A stretch of DNA of 64,000 nucleotides from Siphonodentalium dalli. Lineage: Eukaryota; Mollusca; Scaphopoda; Gadilida; Siphonodentaliidae. Both the position numbers and the translations under genes were made by a program. Each line of letters starts with the position of its first letter. The stretch's first letter is position 1. Below are positions 9,887 through 19,767 of this stretch, piece by piece. The stretch lies in NCBI GenBank assembly GCA_032622095.1, contig CP136064.1, positions 252,034,484 through 252,098,483 of the forward strand, in the 5' to 3' direction. The notes beneath the pieces are model-generated. The model did not search any database, was not told the origin of the DNA, and saw only the letters and a program-made list of their open reading frames with translations.

Positions 9887-11640
9887 CTACGTTTTAATGG
9901 TCTTTAAGACACATATTGGTGTAGGACAACCTACATGTATAGATACAAATAAACAGGAACACATGGTATATATGTGATACTAGCAGGGTTACCCGGCGTT
10001 GCCCAGGTTAAAGTGATGTGAAACCCTCTGCGGATTTTTGGTGGGAATAGAGAATGCCCTTGCTCTCAAAGTGTTACACGTATTCTCATAAATTGTATAT
10101 CCAAATGGCATCACAAAACATGATTCTTATAAGTAGTGGCTCACCTTGGCAGGTCGTAACAATTATCATTTTGTTTATCGCGTTTAATCCGTCCCATCAA
10201 TAAAGAAGTATTTATTTATTTATAACTGCGTATACTTCAGACGTTATAGCATGAAACATGAACATCATAAACATATTAGTTCGAAAAAATAAAAGACGAC
10301 AATTGTGTTTTACATAGAGATGTATCAATCAATCGATCAATCTAGTTTATCATATCTTCATGAAGATACAGATGATTTAAAGATAAGTCCAGGTGCTCCT
10401 CTGTTCTGGTGCTATATACTGGCTAATCATTTTCAGTTTAAAAGAATTGATGTTATGCACGTATATTTACACACTAAGTGTTGTCATCACTAAATCCAGC
10501 AGCATTCTGATTGGTCGGCGCCCACGTGGCTAGTTGCAGTTATTTCTCGGTGAATGCGTAACGCCTCATAACACCAAGCTAATAACACCATCGATACGTC
10601 ATTAGGTTTGGAAAGACGAACGCGTAATGCTTTGGGCGCATTTTGACTGGCGCAGGATTGACTTAATACATCATCGGGTTTCAACATGAAGAGAAATTGT
10701 TCCTATTAACGTTTGCCAAGGGTGCTATAGGGTATTTTGGGCTGATCTTGTCACGATACACTTTTCGATTTAAATATATTTACAAAAGTGGCTTTTTCGC
10801 TAAATGTATATAAATATAAGGATTAACTGTCATGTGGACTATTTTTATGGAGATGTATCGGTGAGGTAAGTGGACATAACTTGTATGTAAAACCCTTCGG
10901 GTTTTACACAAGTTATGTCCACTTACCTCACCGTTACATCTCCATAAAAACAGTCCACATGACAGTTAATCCTTATATAGCAGCTACATGTGCCCGACAC
11001 AGCGATATTTTGAGTTGTTTGTGTTAGGCGATGAGTCTGTTCTAAAAAAAATCCTCTGTATCGGGCAGACATACCCTTGTCAGATGTCAATATTGGATGA
11101 TTCCGAAATGTCATGTGCTACGGACTGCGTTTTCTTTTATCTCAGAAGTAACCATATTTGACTGCACACTGTGACCGCTATTTTTGAACAGGCCTGCTCT
11201 ACATTTCCATATCTCTTGGCAATTGTAACTTTTTTTGTGGAATGGGACAGACTCAATCGTGTTATAATATATACATGAGTCATTCTAATATGCAATCCTC
11301 TGACGATTCAAGGTCCCTCAGTGTGAATGAATATATGTATCTCTTAAATATGTTGATATAAATATACTTTTAATACTTTCTTCTATGTATCTGTGTTGCT
11401 AGAACATTATCGGAATGCCCTGATTTCCATCCCCATATAAACATGACAGTTGAGAAGATATATAATTGTTCAAGTGACTTAATTCGGTCACCATTTGTCG
11501 AGATTGTGTAATTGGAATGCCAAAAATTCCTTAGAACGACATGGAGATGGCCTGGGAGATGACTATATATAACTTTGTTGGATATCGGCGAATTGAACAA
11601 TCTTATAAATGCTAGTGAATCTCCTCTCGCCATCCATGAC
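9887..11640. other. Spacer with old interspersed-repeat fragments, no supported gene
   Basis: At about 9,980-10,010 lies GTTACCCGGCGTTGCCC, a phrase I recognise as common to dispersed repeats of many invertebrate genomes. Apart from the palindrome at 10,814-10,977, nothing else is identified. Short open frames here lack coding character. Confidence 0.45.
10814..10977. mobile_element. 164-bp palindromic MITE-like hairpin
   Basis: The arms 10,814-~10,890 and ~10,896-10,977 are near-perfect reverse complements (ends ATAAGGATTAACTGTCATG and its complement) around a small AAACCCTTCGGGTTT centre. A non-autonomous transposon or its relic is the likeliest reading. Confidence 0.75.
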
Positions 11641-12950
11641 TCAAACGACCCCAAATGTAATTTAATTCATCATATCATTAGAGAAGAACGTGCATAAATT
11701 TGTATCAACTTCGGTGCAACTCGATTGTACCCTTAAAGTTATATAAAGAAAACAGACATATATTCGCAAATATTTGATTCATTGTATCATTTGAGAAGAA
11801 CGTGTATGAGTTTGATGGTAATTGCCACTAAACATATTTTTATAAGTTTTTGGTGACCCTCCAGTCCCTATTTCGGACTCAAACGGCGCCAATTTTGACA
11901 TCATTAAACTACACACTTAGACTCATTATAGAGATGAATATATATAAAATTTATGAAAATTGGCGAGTATACAAATTCGTATCAAATTTAGGGCCACCAT
12001 TGCATATCTCTCACCCAAAAGGCACCAATTTGGCGCATTTAAACCACACGATTAGATTATTCGTATCACGGAGAAGAATATGTATCAATCAGGTGGAAAT
12101 CGGCGCAAAACATATTGTTTATCAATGTTTGTTTCCCTCTCATCCTCTAGGCACCCCTGACTCGAATTTCCCCACTTTTGACATCTTTAAACCACACAAT
12201 TAGACTCCTGATATCATGGAGATTATTGTTTGTAAGTTTGGTGCTAATCCGCGACTAAATAATTGTTTATCAAATTTAATGCCCACCCCATTCCACCCCC
12301 ATCTCTCACCAAAGCAGCACCAATATGACGTCTTTAAAATCACACGATTATATTCCTCATATCATGGATAAGAATGTGTATCAATTTGGTGGAAATTGGC
12401 GCTAAAAATATTGTGTATCAATTTTGGTGCCCCTCTCCCTTTCAGTGCACCCCTGACTCGAATGACGCCACTTTTGACAACGTTTAGCCACGCCATTAGA
12501 CATATCATACCATGGGGATGAATTTGTATAAGTTTCGTGGCAATCGGCGACTAAATCAATTCTTGTCAGATTTAGTACCCAGTACCCACCCACCGCGCCC
12601 ACCCCAAATCTCTCATCCCAACGACACCAATTTGGTGTCTTTTAATCACACAATAAGATTCTATGTATCATGGAGAAGATCTCAGAAGAATGTGCATCAA
12701 GTTGGTGGAATTCGTCGCTAAAATTATTTTAAAACAATTTAGGTAACCCTTCTGGGCATCCCTGACGCGAACGGCGCGACTTTTGACATAATTAAGCCAC
12801 ACCATTAGATTCCTCATGTTATGGGGATGATTATATATATACGTTTGGTGGCAGTCGGCGACAATTTTGTTTCTGCCCCTCCCCCTTTTCTGCCCCTGAC
12901 AACAACGGCGTCACTTTAGAAAATTCTAACCCTCCCCATTATCTTTCTCG
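11640..12950. repeat. Degenerate ~148-bp tandem array
   Basis: Units contain a CATTAGA-type stretch, ATCATGGAGATGAATATGTA, then AAGTTTGGTGGCAATCGGCG, then GCACCCCTGACTCGAACGG. The ACTTTTGACAT/CACCAATTTGGCG landmark recurs near 11,884, 12,028, 12,164, 12,315, 12,461, 12,620, 12,770 and 12,905. Two subtypes alternate, giving a ~300-bp dimer. The phrase AAGTTTGGTGGCAATCGGCG resembles the 3' end of RTE-type repeats, also seen near 49,300. Confidence 0.75.
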
Positions 12951-13017
12951 TAAAAACGTTACCCATATTAGACCCCTTTTGTGCCATATATGTGGTCCCC
13001 TGTCAATTTCTATAGAA

Positions 13018-13044
13018 CACAGACAGACAGACAGACAGACAGAC
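13018..13044 (+). repeat. (CAGA)n microsatellite
   Basis: About six ACAG units followed by an ATAGATATAGATAGAT stretch. This pairing is common at the 3' ends of RTE-type retroelements and SINEs, and suggests that the repeat block to the left ends here. Confidence 0.8.
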
Positions 13045-13152
13045 ATTCGCAAATATAGATATAGATAGATACATGTAACAAGTAACATATTAACAGAAAT
13101 TGTAAAGATGTAGAATATCAAATTAGGGATTTATTACTGGACATAGGTCACC

Positions 13153-13198
13153 TGCGGAAGGATGTGATGTACCATGTGGTACATCACCACTTCCGCAG
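13153..13198. repeat. Short palindrome
   Basis: CTGCGGAAG and TGATGTACCAT are mirrored by ATGTGGTACATCA and CTTCCGCAG, a compact hairpin of unknown role. Confidence 0.7.
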
Positions 13199-13593
13199 TA
13201 GCACTAGCACCAAGATCGGCAGTCCAAATGCACCAGCTCACGGAAGAATATCGTATACTTTATAGTAACAAACTGCCAATTGCTTAGTAAAGTTATCATC
13301 ATCACCATCATCATTATTTAATTAGGAACGAGTCTGACTGACTCTTAGTTCCCGTATTTACATGAATATTCAACTTTTTTATTATCACAATAATAAAACA
13401 CAAATACTAACTTTAACATTCTACAATTTGTCCTTCTTCCAACGGAAGGCTATTTTTTGGATAATTCTTTGTTCTGTTCTTTAGTTGAGTTCGTAGTTTG
13501 TAAAGAGTTCCCATTTCGATTCGTGTGTGGTCTTTACTTTTGATGGTCCTGGTTGTGTACATTTATATATATTGTATCTTACCGCATCACTGA

Positions 13594-13998
13594 TCATTTG
13601 ATCTCGTATATGTCTTGACATTTAACCGGTCGATTTTTGTTTTCTACTATACTACCTATTCTGTAAAATGACAGAACATCATCTTCATTACACTTAGTCA
13701 TTTTCCGTACTATTTTGGAAAGGGTTTTACAATCTTCTTTGCGCGAATCATCAGAATCACCATGTGTCGTTGGCTCCGGTACGTTTGCCAAAACGACATT
13801 GCAGTCTTTGTTCTCGCCAATGTTTTTTAACTGGTCGCCCGTATGTATTGGAGTTTGTAATTTCTCGGTGATCGATGTTTCCAGTATTTTCTTTAATTCT
13901 TGTATCTATATTTTTTGTTGTTCAAACTTATTATTTTTTTGTATAGACTTCACCAACTGAGCATTGAAAGGTCTATTTGAGTGCGTTTTGGGGCGCAT
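13594..13998 (-). pseudogene. Relic of a non-LTR retrotransposon ORF1 protein
   Basis: Reading the minus strand from an ATG at 13,998 gives ~134 codons with one in-frame TAG at 13,908-13,906. The N-terminal half is Lys/Gln-rich and coiled-coil-like. After the stop come NVVLANVPEP, then a DCKTLSKIVRKM helix and DVLSFYRIG...KNRPVK, the pattern of the RRM-like domain of L1/CR1-type ORF1 proteins (nucleic-acid chaperones). The frame ends with a stop at 13,594-13,596. No ORF2 lies alongside, so this is an orphan fragment. The family call is by pattern only. Confidence 0.55.
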
Positions 13999-14007
13999 CG
14001 TTTGATC

Positions 14008-15440
14008 TTTTTGAAAGATGTCGCCATCGATTGCTCGAAAATACGTTGTGGATGTTGACGTTTCTAAGGACGCTGTCACTAATAAAGGGAACCAGCATGG
14101 TCCGTTCTAATGATGCTCCATAACATTGTTACGACCCGGTGACGTCATTCACGAACTGCTGGAGGTTAAATGGTCCAAGTTCTTGTAACCTTTCTCCCTC
14201 GCATATTATTAAGTTTATCTGTTTAGTAGATGATGCTGTATCTGTCTAGTAGACGGATATAGGCGTGGTTTATCTGATTCGCTTTATATGTATAGTAGAG
14301 AGGGGTAGGAGGTGGATAAATACCGCATACATGGTCATAGCGTGATTATGTCACGCTCTTAACAACATTACTGTTGTGTTATTTACGATTACTTCGCCTA
14401 GCACCTCAAAATTCAGCAAAAAGTCACTGTTTTTTTGAGAAATTCGACAGAACGGAATAAAACAAAACACATGAAGTCAGAATGTTGTGCTGATAGAGAA
14501 TCCTACATACCTTTTGATAGCCAGGAAGATAACGCTATGGTTGTGTCGATAGATGGCAAGATTTCTGAGATTTATTGTGAAAGTAAACCAACAAATATTG
14601 CTCATCGAAGTTCACTCCTAAGTTTACGAACGAGGTAGTATTCCTAATAATCCTACATAATACATGTAACGTACATGTGCAAGAAAACCACGCGCAAATA
14701 TAGCAGCAAGATACACGAGAGGCAGGTATATATCCTATTCGGGACATATACAGGGTGACAACAAAGGATAAAACAAGTGTATGAACACCCTGGGATATAA
14801 AAAGCGGAGAAAGCCAAAGTTAAATGCAGATTGTATACAGGAAACGCGAGAGGTAGGTAAATAATCAACCCGGGACCATATACAGGAATACTCACCAAAT
14901 TAACAGGTTTATAAACATCCTGGGAATAAAACTGGGAAAGCCAATATCCAGGTGTATGAACATCCTGGGAATGAAATAATAATATCTAGGAAATATACTA
15001 TATTAAGTAACAGTAACAGTAACAGTACCCCGATAAGCTGGATCACATAACCCGGACAATTTAATATGTTGTTGTGGTGCACCCGAGGAAACAACATATC
15101 ACTTTTTCTTACTTTATTTATGAAAGATTAAAACCTTTAGATAGTATATCTAAACTGGGCATACTACACTTGACCATTGGACATATACTTTTCGGTTCCA
15201 CCCATGAGACTGAGCAAATAAATTGCAAGTTATTCATTGTTGCTCAAAAGTATATTTATAGAAACACAACGATTTACTGATTAATAGTGTACCAAACCTA
15301 GCGAATAGAAATAGTATAAATTTGGAAACAAAATATCACATCATCGATCGACGGCCCACAATCACATCCCCCATTCTGACGCAAATAATACACCTTGACA
15401 TCTCCACTTTATCATCATATTGTAATCATACAAGTGTTGT
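14008..15440. other. Spacer with degenerate repeats, no supported gene
   Basis: TGTTACGACCCGG at ~14,128 followed by a TATAAATA-like box near 14,315 resembles an LTR start, but no second copy or end was found. From 14,680 to 14,990 a phrase of the type GTATGAACATCCTGGGAATGAA repeats at about 120-bp spacing. The 67-codon frame at 14,435-14,638 is unrecognised and not called. Confidence 0.4.
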
Positions 15441-15600
15441 TTGTATACAATTTGTTGTATTATATGTATTGCAGGCAGGAAGCCTAACTCTTTTTGTTAA
15501 TTATCAATTGTTTGTTGTAAAGGTGTGTCAATAAGTTAGCAATTACTTGTGCCCCAATCCTTTAGCTATTGTTGCTAATAAAATATGTTTAAACTAACCA
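15440..15600 (+). mobile_element. 3'-tail fragment of a CR1-like element
   Basis: ATAAGTTAGCAATTACTTGTGCCCCAATCC and the terminal AATAAAATATGTTTAAACTA correspond, in the same order, to the 3' tail of the element at 1-3,735 (around 3,631-3,735). This is probably a 5'-truncated, diverged relative. Confidence 0.45.
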
Positions 15601-15755
15601 GTTCGCAAATGCCATACTCATATATAAATTCGCGCTTTTCCAGGTAACATAAAGATTAATCCACAAAGATAGTCGAGTGAAGTGAGGACCGCCGCTCATC
15701 TGATTGGATCGAATGATAAGAGAAACGTCCCACAAGGTTTGTCTAAAAGGATTAA

Positions 15756-16012
15756 CACTTCCATGACTGGAGCTTCCTGAAATTTTCGCGAAAAACCCTG
15801 TGCCAAAGCATTCTGTTATATATGCGAGTCTCCCATAGGGAGCCTCGCATATATAAGAGAATACATTGGCCTAACAAATATTTACATTAACCTTGTTAGC
15901 CAGTGTATTCTCTTATATAGCTAGGCTCCTTATGAGAGACTCGCATATATACGAGAATGCACTGGTACAGGGTATTTAATGCTGCACCAGCGCAGCTTCC
16001 ATCCTGAAAGGG
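15756..16012. mobile_element. TTAA-flanked MITE with double hairpin
   Basis: TTAA flanks both sides (15,752-15,755 and 16,013-16,016). Inside are two copies, in inverted arrangement, of a hairpin built on CATTCTCTTATATATGCGAG, as in the elements at 47,432, 54,775 and 62,386, but the outer ends carry a CTGGAGCTTCC subtype shared with the fragment at 24,903. The TTAA target and CCCTTT end suggest mobilisation by a piggyBac-type transposase (inference). Confidence 0.7.
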
Positions 16013-16189
16013 TTAACTGTGCGATTTAACACCAAATTTATGACAAGTAAAAGTGTCAATGTCACTGTAGCTCAACTTGGGGAAGGCGTTAATGCTGAAG
16101 AGTCAATAGAACGGTAAAGAAAAAGTGAAGTCAAACAGTTTCAGTAAAGTACCAGTGTTGTGTAAACAATACACGTTTGCTGCAGTTTG

Positions 16190-17130
16190 TGCCTATGGAT
16201 TCCCATGTGAAACCCAAGATGGCTGATGGCGGCTGTTAAAATTGATGGCTCCCATATAGTGGTCACTCATATGAGATCCATATGAAGTTTGGTGACAGTC
16301 ATATATGAAGGTTGTTGTCTAAAGGGTGTGCCAACGGATTTAGTCACGTGTAGCGGTCGCGCTGTAAATATAGAAGGCCGATGACTTCTCTGCTCGAGGG
16401 GTCTAGATCTCTTGGTCACAGTCGTTAGACGCTTTGTGTGATCACCGAATTTAATCAACGTCGAGCTCGGTAAGTCCTTGGATGGGTTATCGGCTTGATG
16501 GGATTCCGGGTGCTGTCAACTTTCGGTGCGACTCCCGCGCGTCTCTTTCTCGTTCTGTTACAGATGCGAAGAGTAAAATCCAAAAAGGCTGCCGGCGTCC
16601 ATGTTTTTCATTGAAGTTCGGAACAATTTGATAGCTCCCATATAAAGGTGATACTAAACACACCTGTAAAGTTGAAAAATATTTGTTTTCTTGTAAATGC
16701 GGGCTACATGGTGTGTCAGTGGATTCAAAAATGAAATCCAAGATGGCTGCTGGCAGCCATGTTTGTAACGAATTTCGGAAAAAATCGATGACCGCCATAT
16801 AGAGGTCACCTTGAAGATCAATATGCAGTTGGTGATGATTTGTCAAGGGATATGGTGGAAGGATTTATTCATGCAAAGAGTAAAATCCAATATGGCCGCT
16901 TGCTGCCATGTTTTTCAACAAATATCGGAAACATTCAACGGCTACAATCGAGAGGTCACCATGAAGATCCTTAACAAGTTTGGTCATGATAGGATGAGGG
17001 ATGTGGTCTGTAGGAATATCCAAGGGATATAGTCGTGCAAAGTAAAATCCAAGATGGCCGCTGGCGAGCATGTCTTTCATCAAAAAGCGTTCAAATTCGA
17101 TAGCTCCAATGCATCTAAATATATCCGTCA
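16190..17130. repeat. Dispersed satellite, ~150-180-bp monomers
   Basis: CCAAGATGGC(C/T)GCTGGCAGCCATG followed by AACGAATTTCGGAAAA, GAGGTCACC and ATGAAGTTTGGTGATGATCG recurs near 16,217, 16,581, 16,741, 16,890 and 17,051. A further copy is at 17,634, and the same family returns at 61,171 and 62,990-63,660. Open frames across it are repeat artefacts. Confidence 0.8.
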
Positions 17131-18137
17131 AATCTGGTTGTCCGATTCATATATACATGTAACTTTGACAATTTTAGTGAGATTATGAGAATTCCATGGG
17201 ATTTGGTATGCAGTTCATATTTGATATATTTTGTCAGTCTGTGTTATTGACGAAGTTATGCTTTTTCGATTTAGAAATCGTCTGGACAACTTGATCAATA
17301 TTATTTATAATTTCTTGATATTTGGTACTTTGATCACATTTTAGAACCCGCAGGTTATGTTCGATTTTGGTAATGGTCCCATGATTCTTGACAGAAGGAG
17401 GTATGCCCCCGGTGTGATTTAGAAATCACAATGTTAAATTATAGTTAGTGAATATTTTTGGGACCAATTGCAATTGGAGTTTGCTTTGGAATCATTATGA
17501 TGATACTTGGATACTGAACTGTCGTATGGTGCTGGCTATGCTACACATTCTTGGAATCTTTCTGATGTTACTGGGATAATGCGATAGCTACATGCGGGCT
17601 ACATGGTGTGTCAGTGGATTCAAAAATGAAATCCAAGATGGCTGCTGGCAGCCATGTTTGTAACGAATTTCGGAAAAAATCCGAATGACCGCCATATAGA
17701 GGGTATTCGTTACAAACATGGCTGCCAGCAGGGTATTTGCTTTCGTCCGCAGTTCAATAATTAGGTTGTTGCTGGCGATGATAATTCTTGGACCCGAGAA
17801 TGTGTTCCGTCCGATTCGATGGTGGCCTTATTTTTTCTTCGGAGTTCCAGTTGTAACAACTATACTACAAAAATCCGAATTAGTGATCAATATTATACGT
17901 ATTATTAAAGAATACTCACAGCAATACCAAGTTCACGATATACACGCAACTGCCGAAAAATATATAACTTTAAAGGTACTCAATCCGATCATACGCTCCT
18001 AAATTACCATTTCTTTGGCTCCGGGGGTTAAAATTTTTTTTATTCGATTCGAGGAACCCACCCATCAAAGATAAGGATGATTAGATATCGATTTTTGAAA
18101 TTTGCTATTGTTATTGTTTGTGGACCAGAAGCACGTG

Positions 18138-18600
18138 GTCTAAGGTTAGAAGGAACTAAATAAGTAGAATTACGTCCGTTTGGTTTATACACCCAATCTC
18201 GAATATGAGTTAAAAAAATTATGGCACGCGATTGGCGTATAATATTTAAATAATATTTACAAATTTAAAAGATATAATACCTGTGGCATGTATAAATGTG
18301 GTTTTCCCTAGTCTGAAATGCGTTCGTGTCCAAACATTGACGGAAGAATAAGGCAGGGTATTTGCTTTCGTCCGCAGTTCAAATTTTTTGCAAAAAGTGG
18401 GATAGTGTGGAAAATGGGTGTTGAAAAGTTGAAAAATGTGTGGTCAGGATAATACTCATACATGGCAAAAGATGCGTGAAGGGTTGGGCTTCACGAAATT
18501 TACGATTTCGTGCAATTCGTATGTATCAAATTTAGTGGGCGGGGCCAAACATTAACACTGAGGCCTATGGAAAACATTTAGTTCCTTCTAACCTAAAGCA
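18138..18600. mobile_element. Possible small inverted-repeat element
   Basis: TAAGGTTAGAAGGAACTAAA near 18,140 is mirrored near 18,579-18,600, giving ~22-bp terminal inverted repeats 460 bp apart. No target duplication was resolved. Confidence 0.45.
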
Positions 18601-18961
18601 AACAAAAAATCGAGTTTTTCGCATTTCGGCCTATGATGAAGAAATATAGTGGAATATCACATCGTTGTTGTTAGATTGGCGAAGCATACATAGCTAGACA
18701 TTATACTACACCGGATTTTGAATTTTATGGCCATTTTTCGCTGCGTGGAGAATATTTGCACCTGATGACCTCAGTGAGATTTTCGCACATTTATCGTCAT
18801 TCTGTATCTGGTGTGCTCCTTTAAGCGAGGAACCACTTCACGTCCATATCTTTATCTATTGGTGGATAGCTGACCATCGATACATACTCGATATCTCGAA
18901 TAGTTTTAACCTTGTAGCTGCCAACTTGTCGACCATACGGAAATTCCTAGCTTTCAGGTAC

Positions 18962-18990
18962 GGGGGGGGGGGGGGGGGGGGGGGGGGGGG
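18962..18990 (+). repeat. Uninterrupted G tract (29 bp)
   Basis: Twenty-nine consecutive G. It could form G-quadruplex structure, and the exact length is unreliable in most sequencing chemistries. Confidence 0.9.
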
Positions 18991-19478
18991 TAAAAATCCG
19001 CCATTTTATTCAGAAACCCGGAAAGTTCAGTTTAACGAAGCATATAATTTGAAAGAGGATTAACACACGTTGTCTATGTTGTTCAATGCCTGCGCGGCGT
19101 GGACATTAAAGGCATCTTCTGCTCGATTAATTACCATTTGTTACCCAAATTTCCACCAATTTTGAGACATTTTCCAAATATGGCAAATCTCGGTATGTGG
19201 TGACCACGAGACACCCATGATTTTTTATGTTGAACTGCAGACGGCACTGAACGGACGTTTCCATAATTGCCAACGACAGGGAAAAATTTTCGTCAAAATT
19301 TTCCTGCTAAATGAACCATCTTTGAACCTAGTGGGGTTAAAATAACAAAGCTTTCTGGAGAATGAGAACAAAGAGATGTATAAAATCAGTTTTATTTAGC
19401 ATATATATGACCCAGCTTCACGCTAAGGTAGTGTGGATTACGTAGGGCCAGTTTCCCCCATCGCTTGAACGGACGAAG

Positions 19479-19553
19479 ATGTGGATAACTCTAAAATCAA
19501 GTGCTTATTATTACCACTTGATTTTTAGAGTTATCCACCTTCATCCGCATCTC
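19479..19553. repeat. Palindrome with ~30-bp arms
   Basis: GGATAACTCTAAAATCAAGTG and its near-complement flank a short TTATTATTAC loop, with the complementarity extending outward to GATG/CATC. Confidence 0.75.
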
Positions 19554-19767
19554 CGAAGCCATTTTTAACGGCGAATTAAAATTCTTTATATGACGATTCC
19601 TTATTTCAATTTGGAACACATGTCGCTAATTATCGATGTGAACACAATTTCAATCTGCAAGTCCCTGTTTCCGACGCCGTCTACTGTATGCAGGTTTCGA
19701 ACACAATATACCATTTAAACCACTGACGTTAAATTGTAAATTGGGTATAAACCTCAGCGATATCGTG

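Larger units (their letters stand above)
17131..19478. other. Repeat-strewn spacer, no supported gene
   Basis: A satellite monomer at 17,590-17,690 is followed by its own inverted fragment (GTTACAAACATGGCTGCCAGC, ~17,710). The phrase GGGTATTTGCTTTCGTCCGC occurs twice (17,733 and 18,356). A 94-codon frame starting in the satellite (17,718-18,002) has hydrophobic stretches but no recognised domain and is not called. Confidence 0.45.

Noticed and set aside
14128-14420. Possible solo LTR starting TGTTACGACCCGG
   Set aside because: A TATA-like box is present, but no defined end, target duplication or second copy could be found in the window.
17718-18002. 94-codon frame with hydrophobic stretches
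   Set aside because: It starts inside an inverted satellite fragment, and no homology or membrane-protein pattern is convincing.
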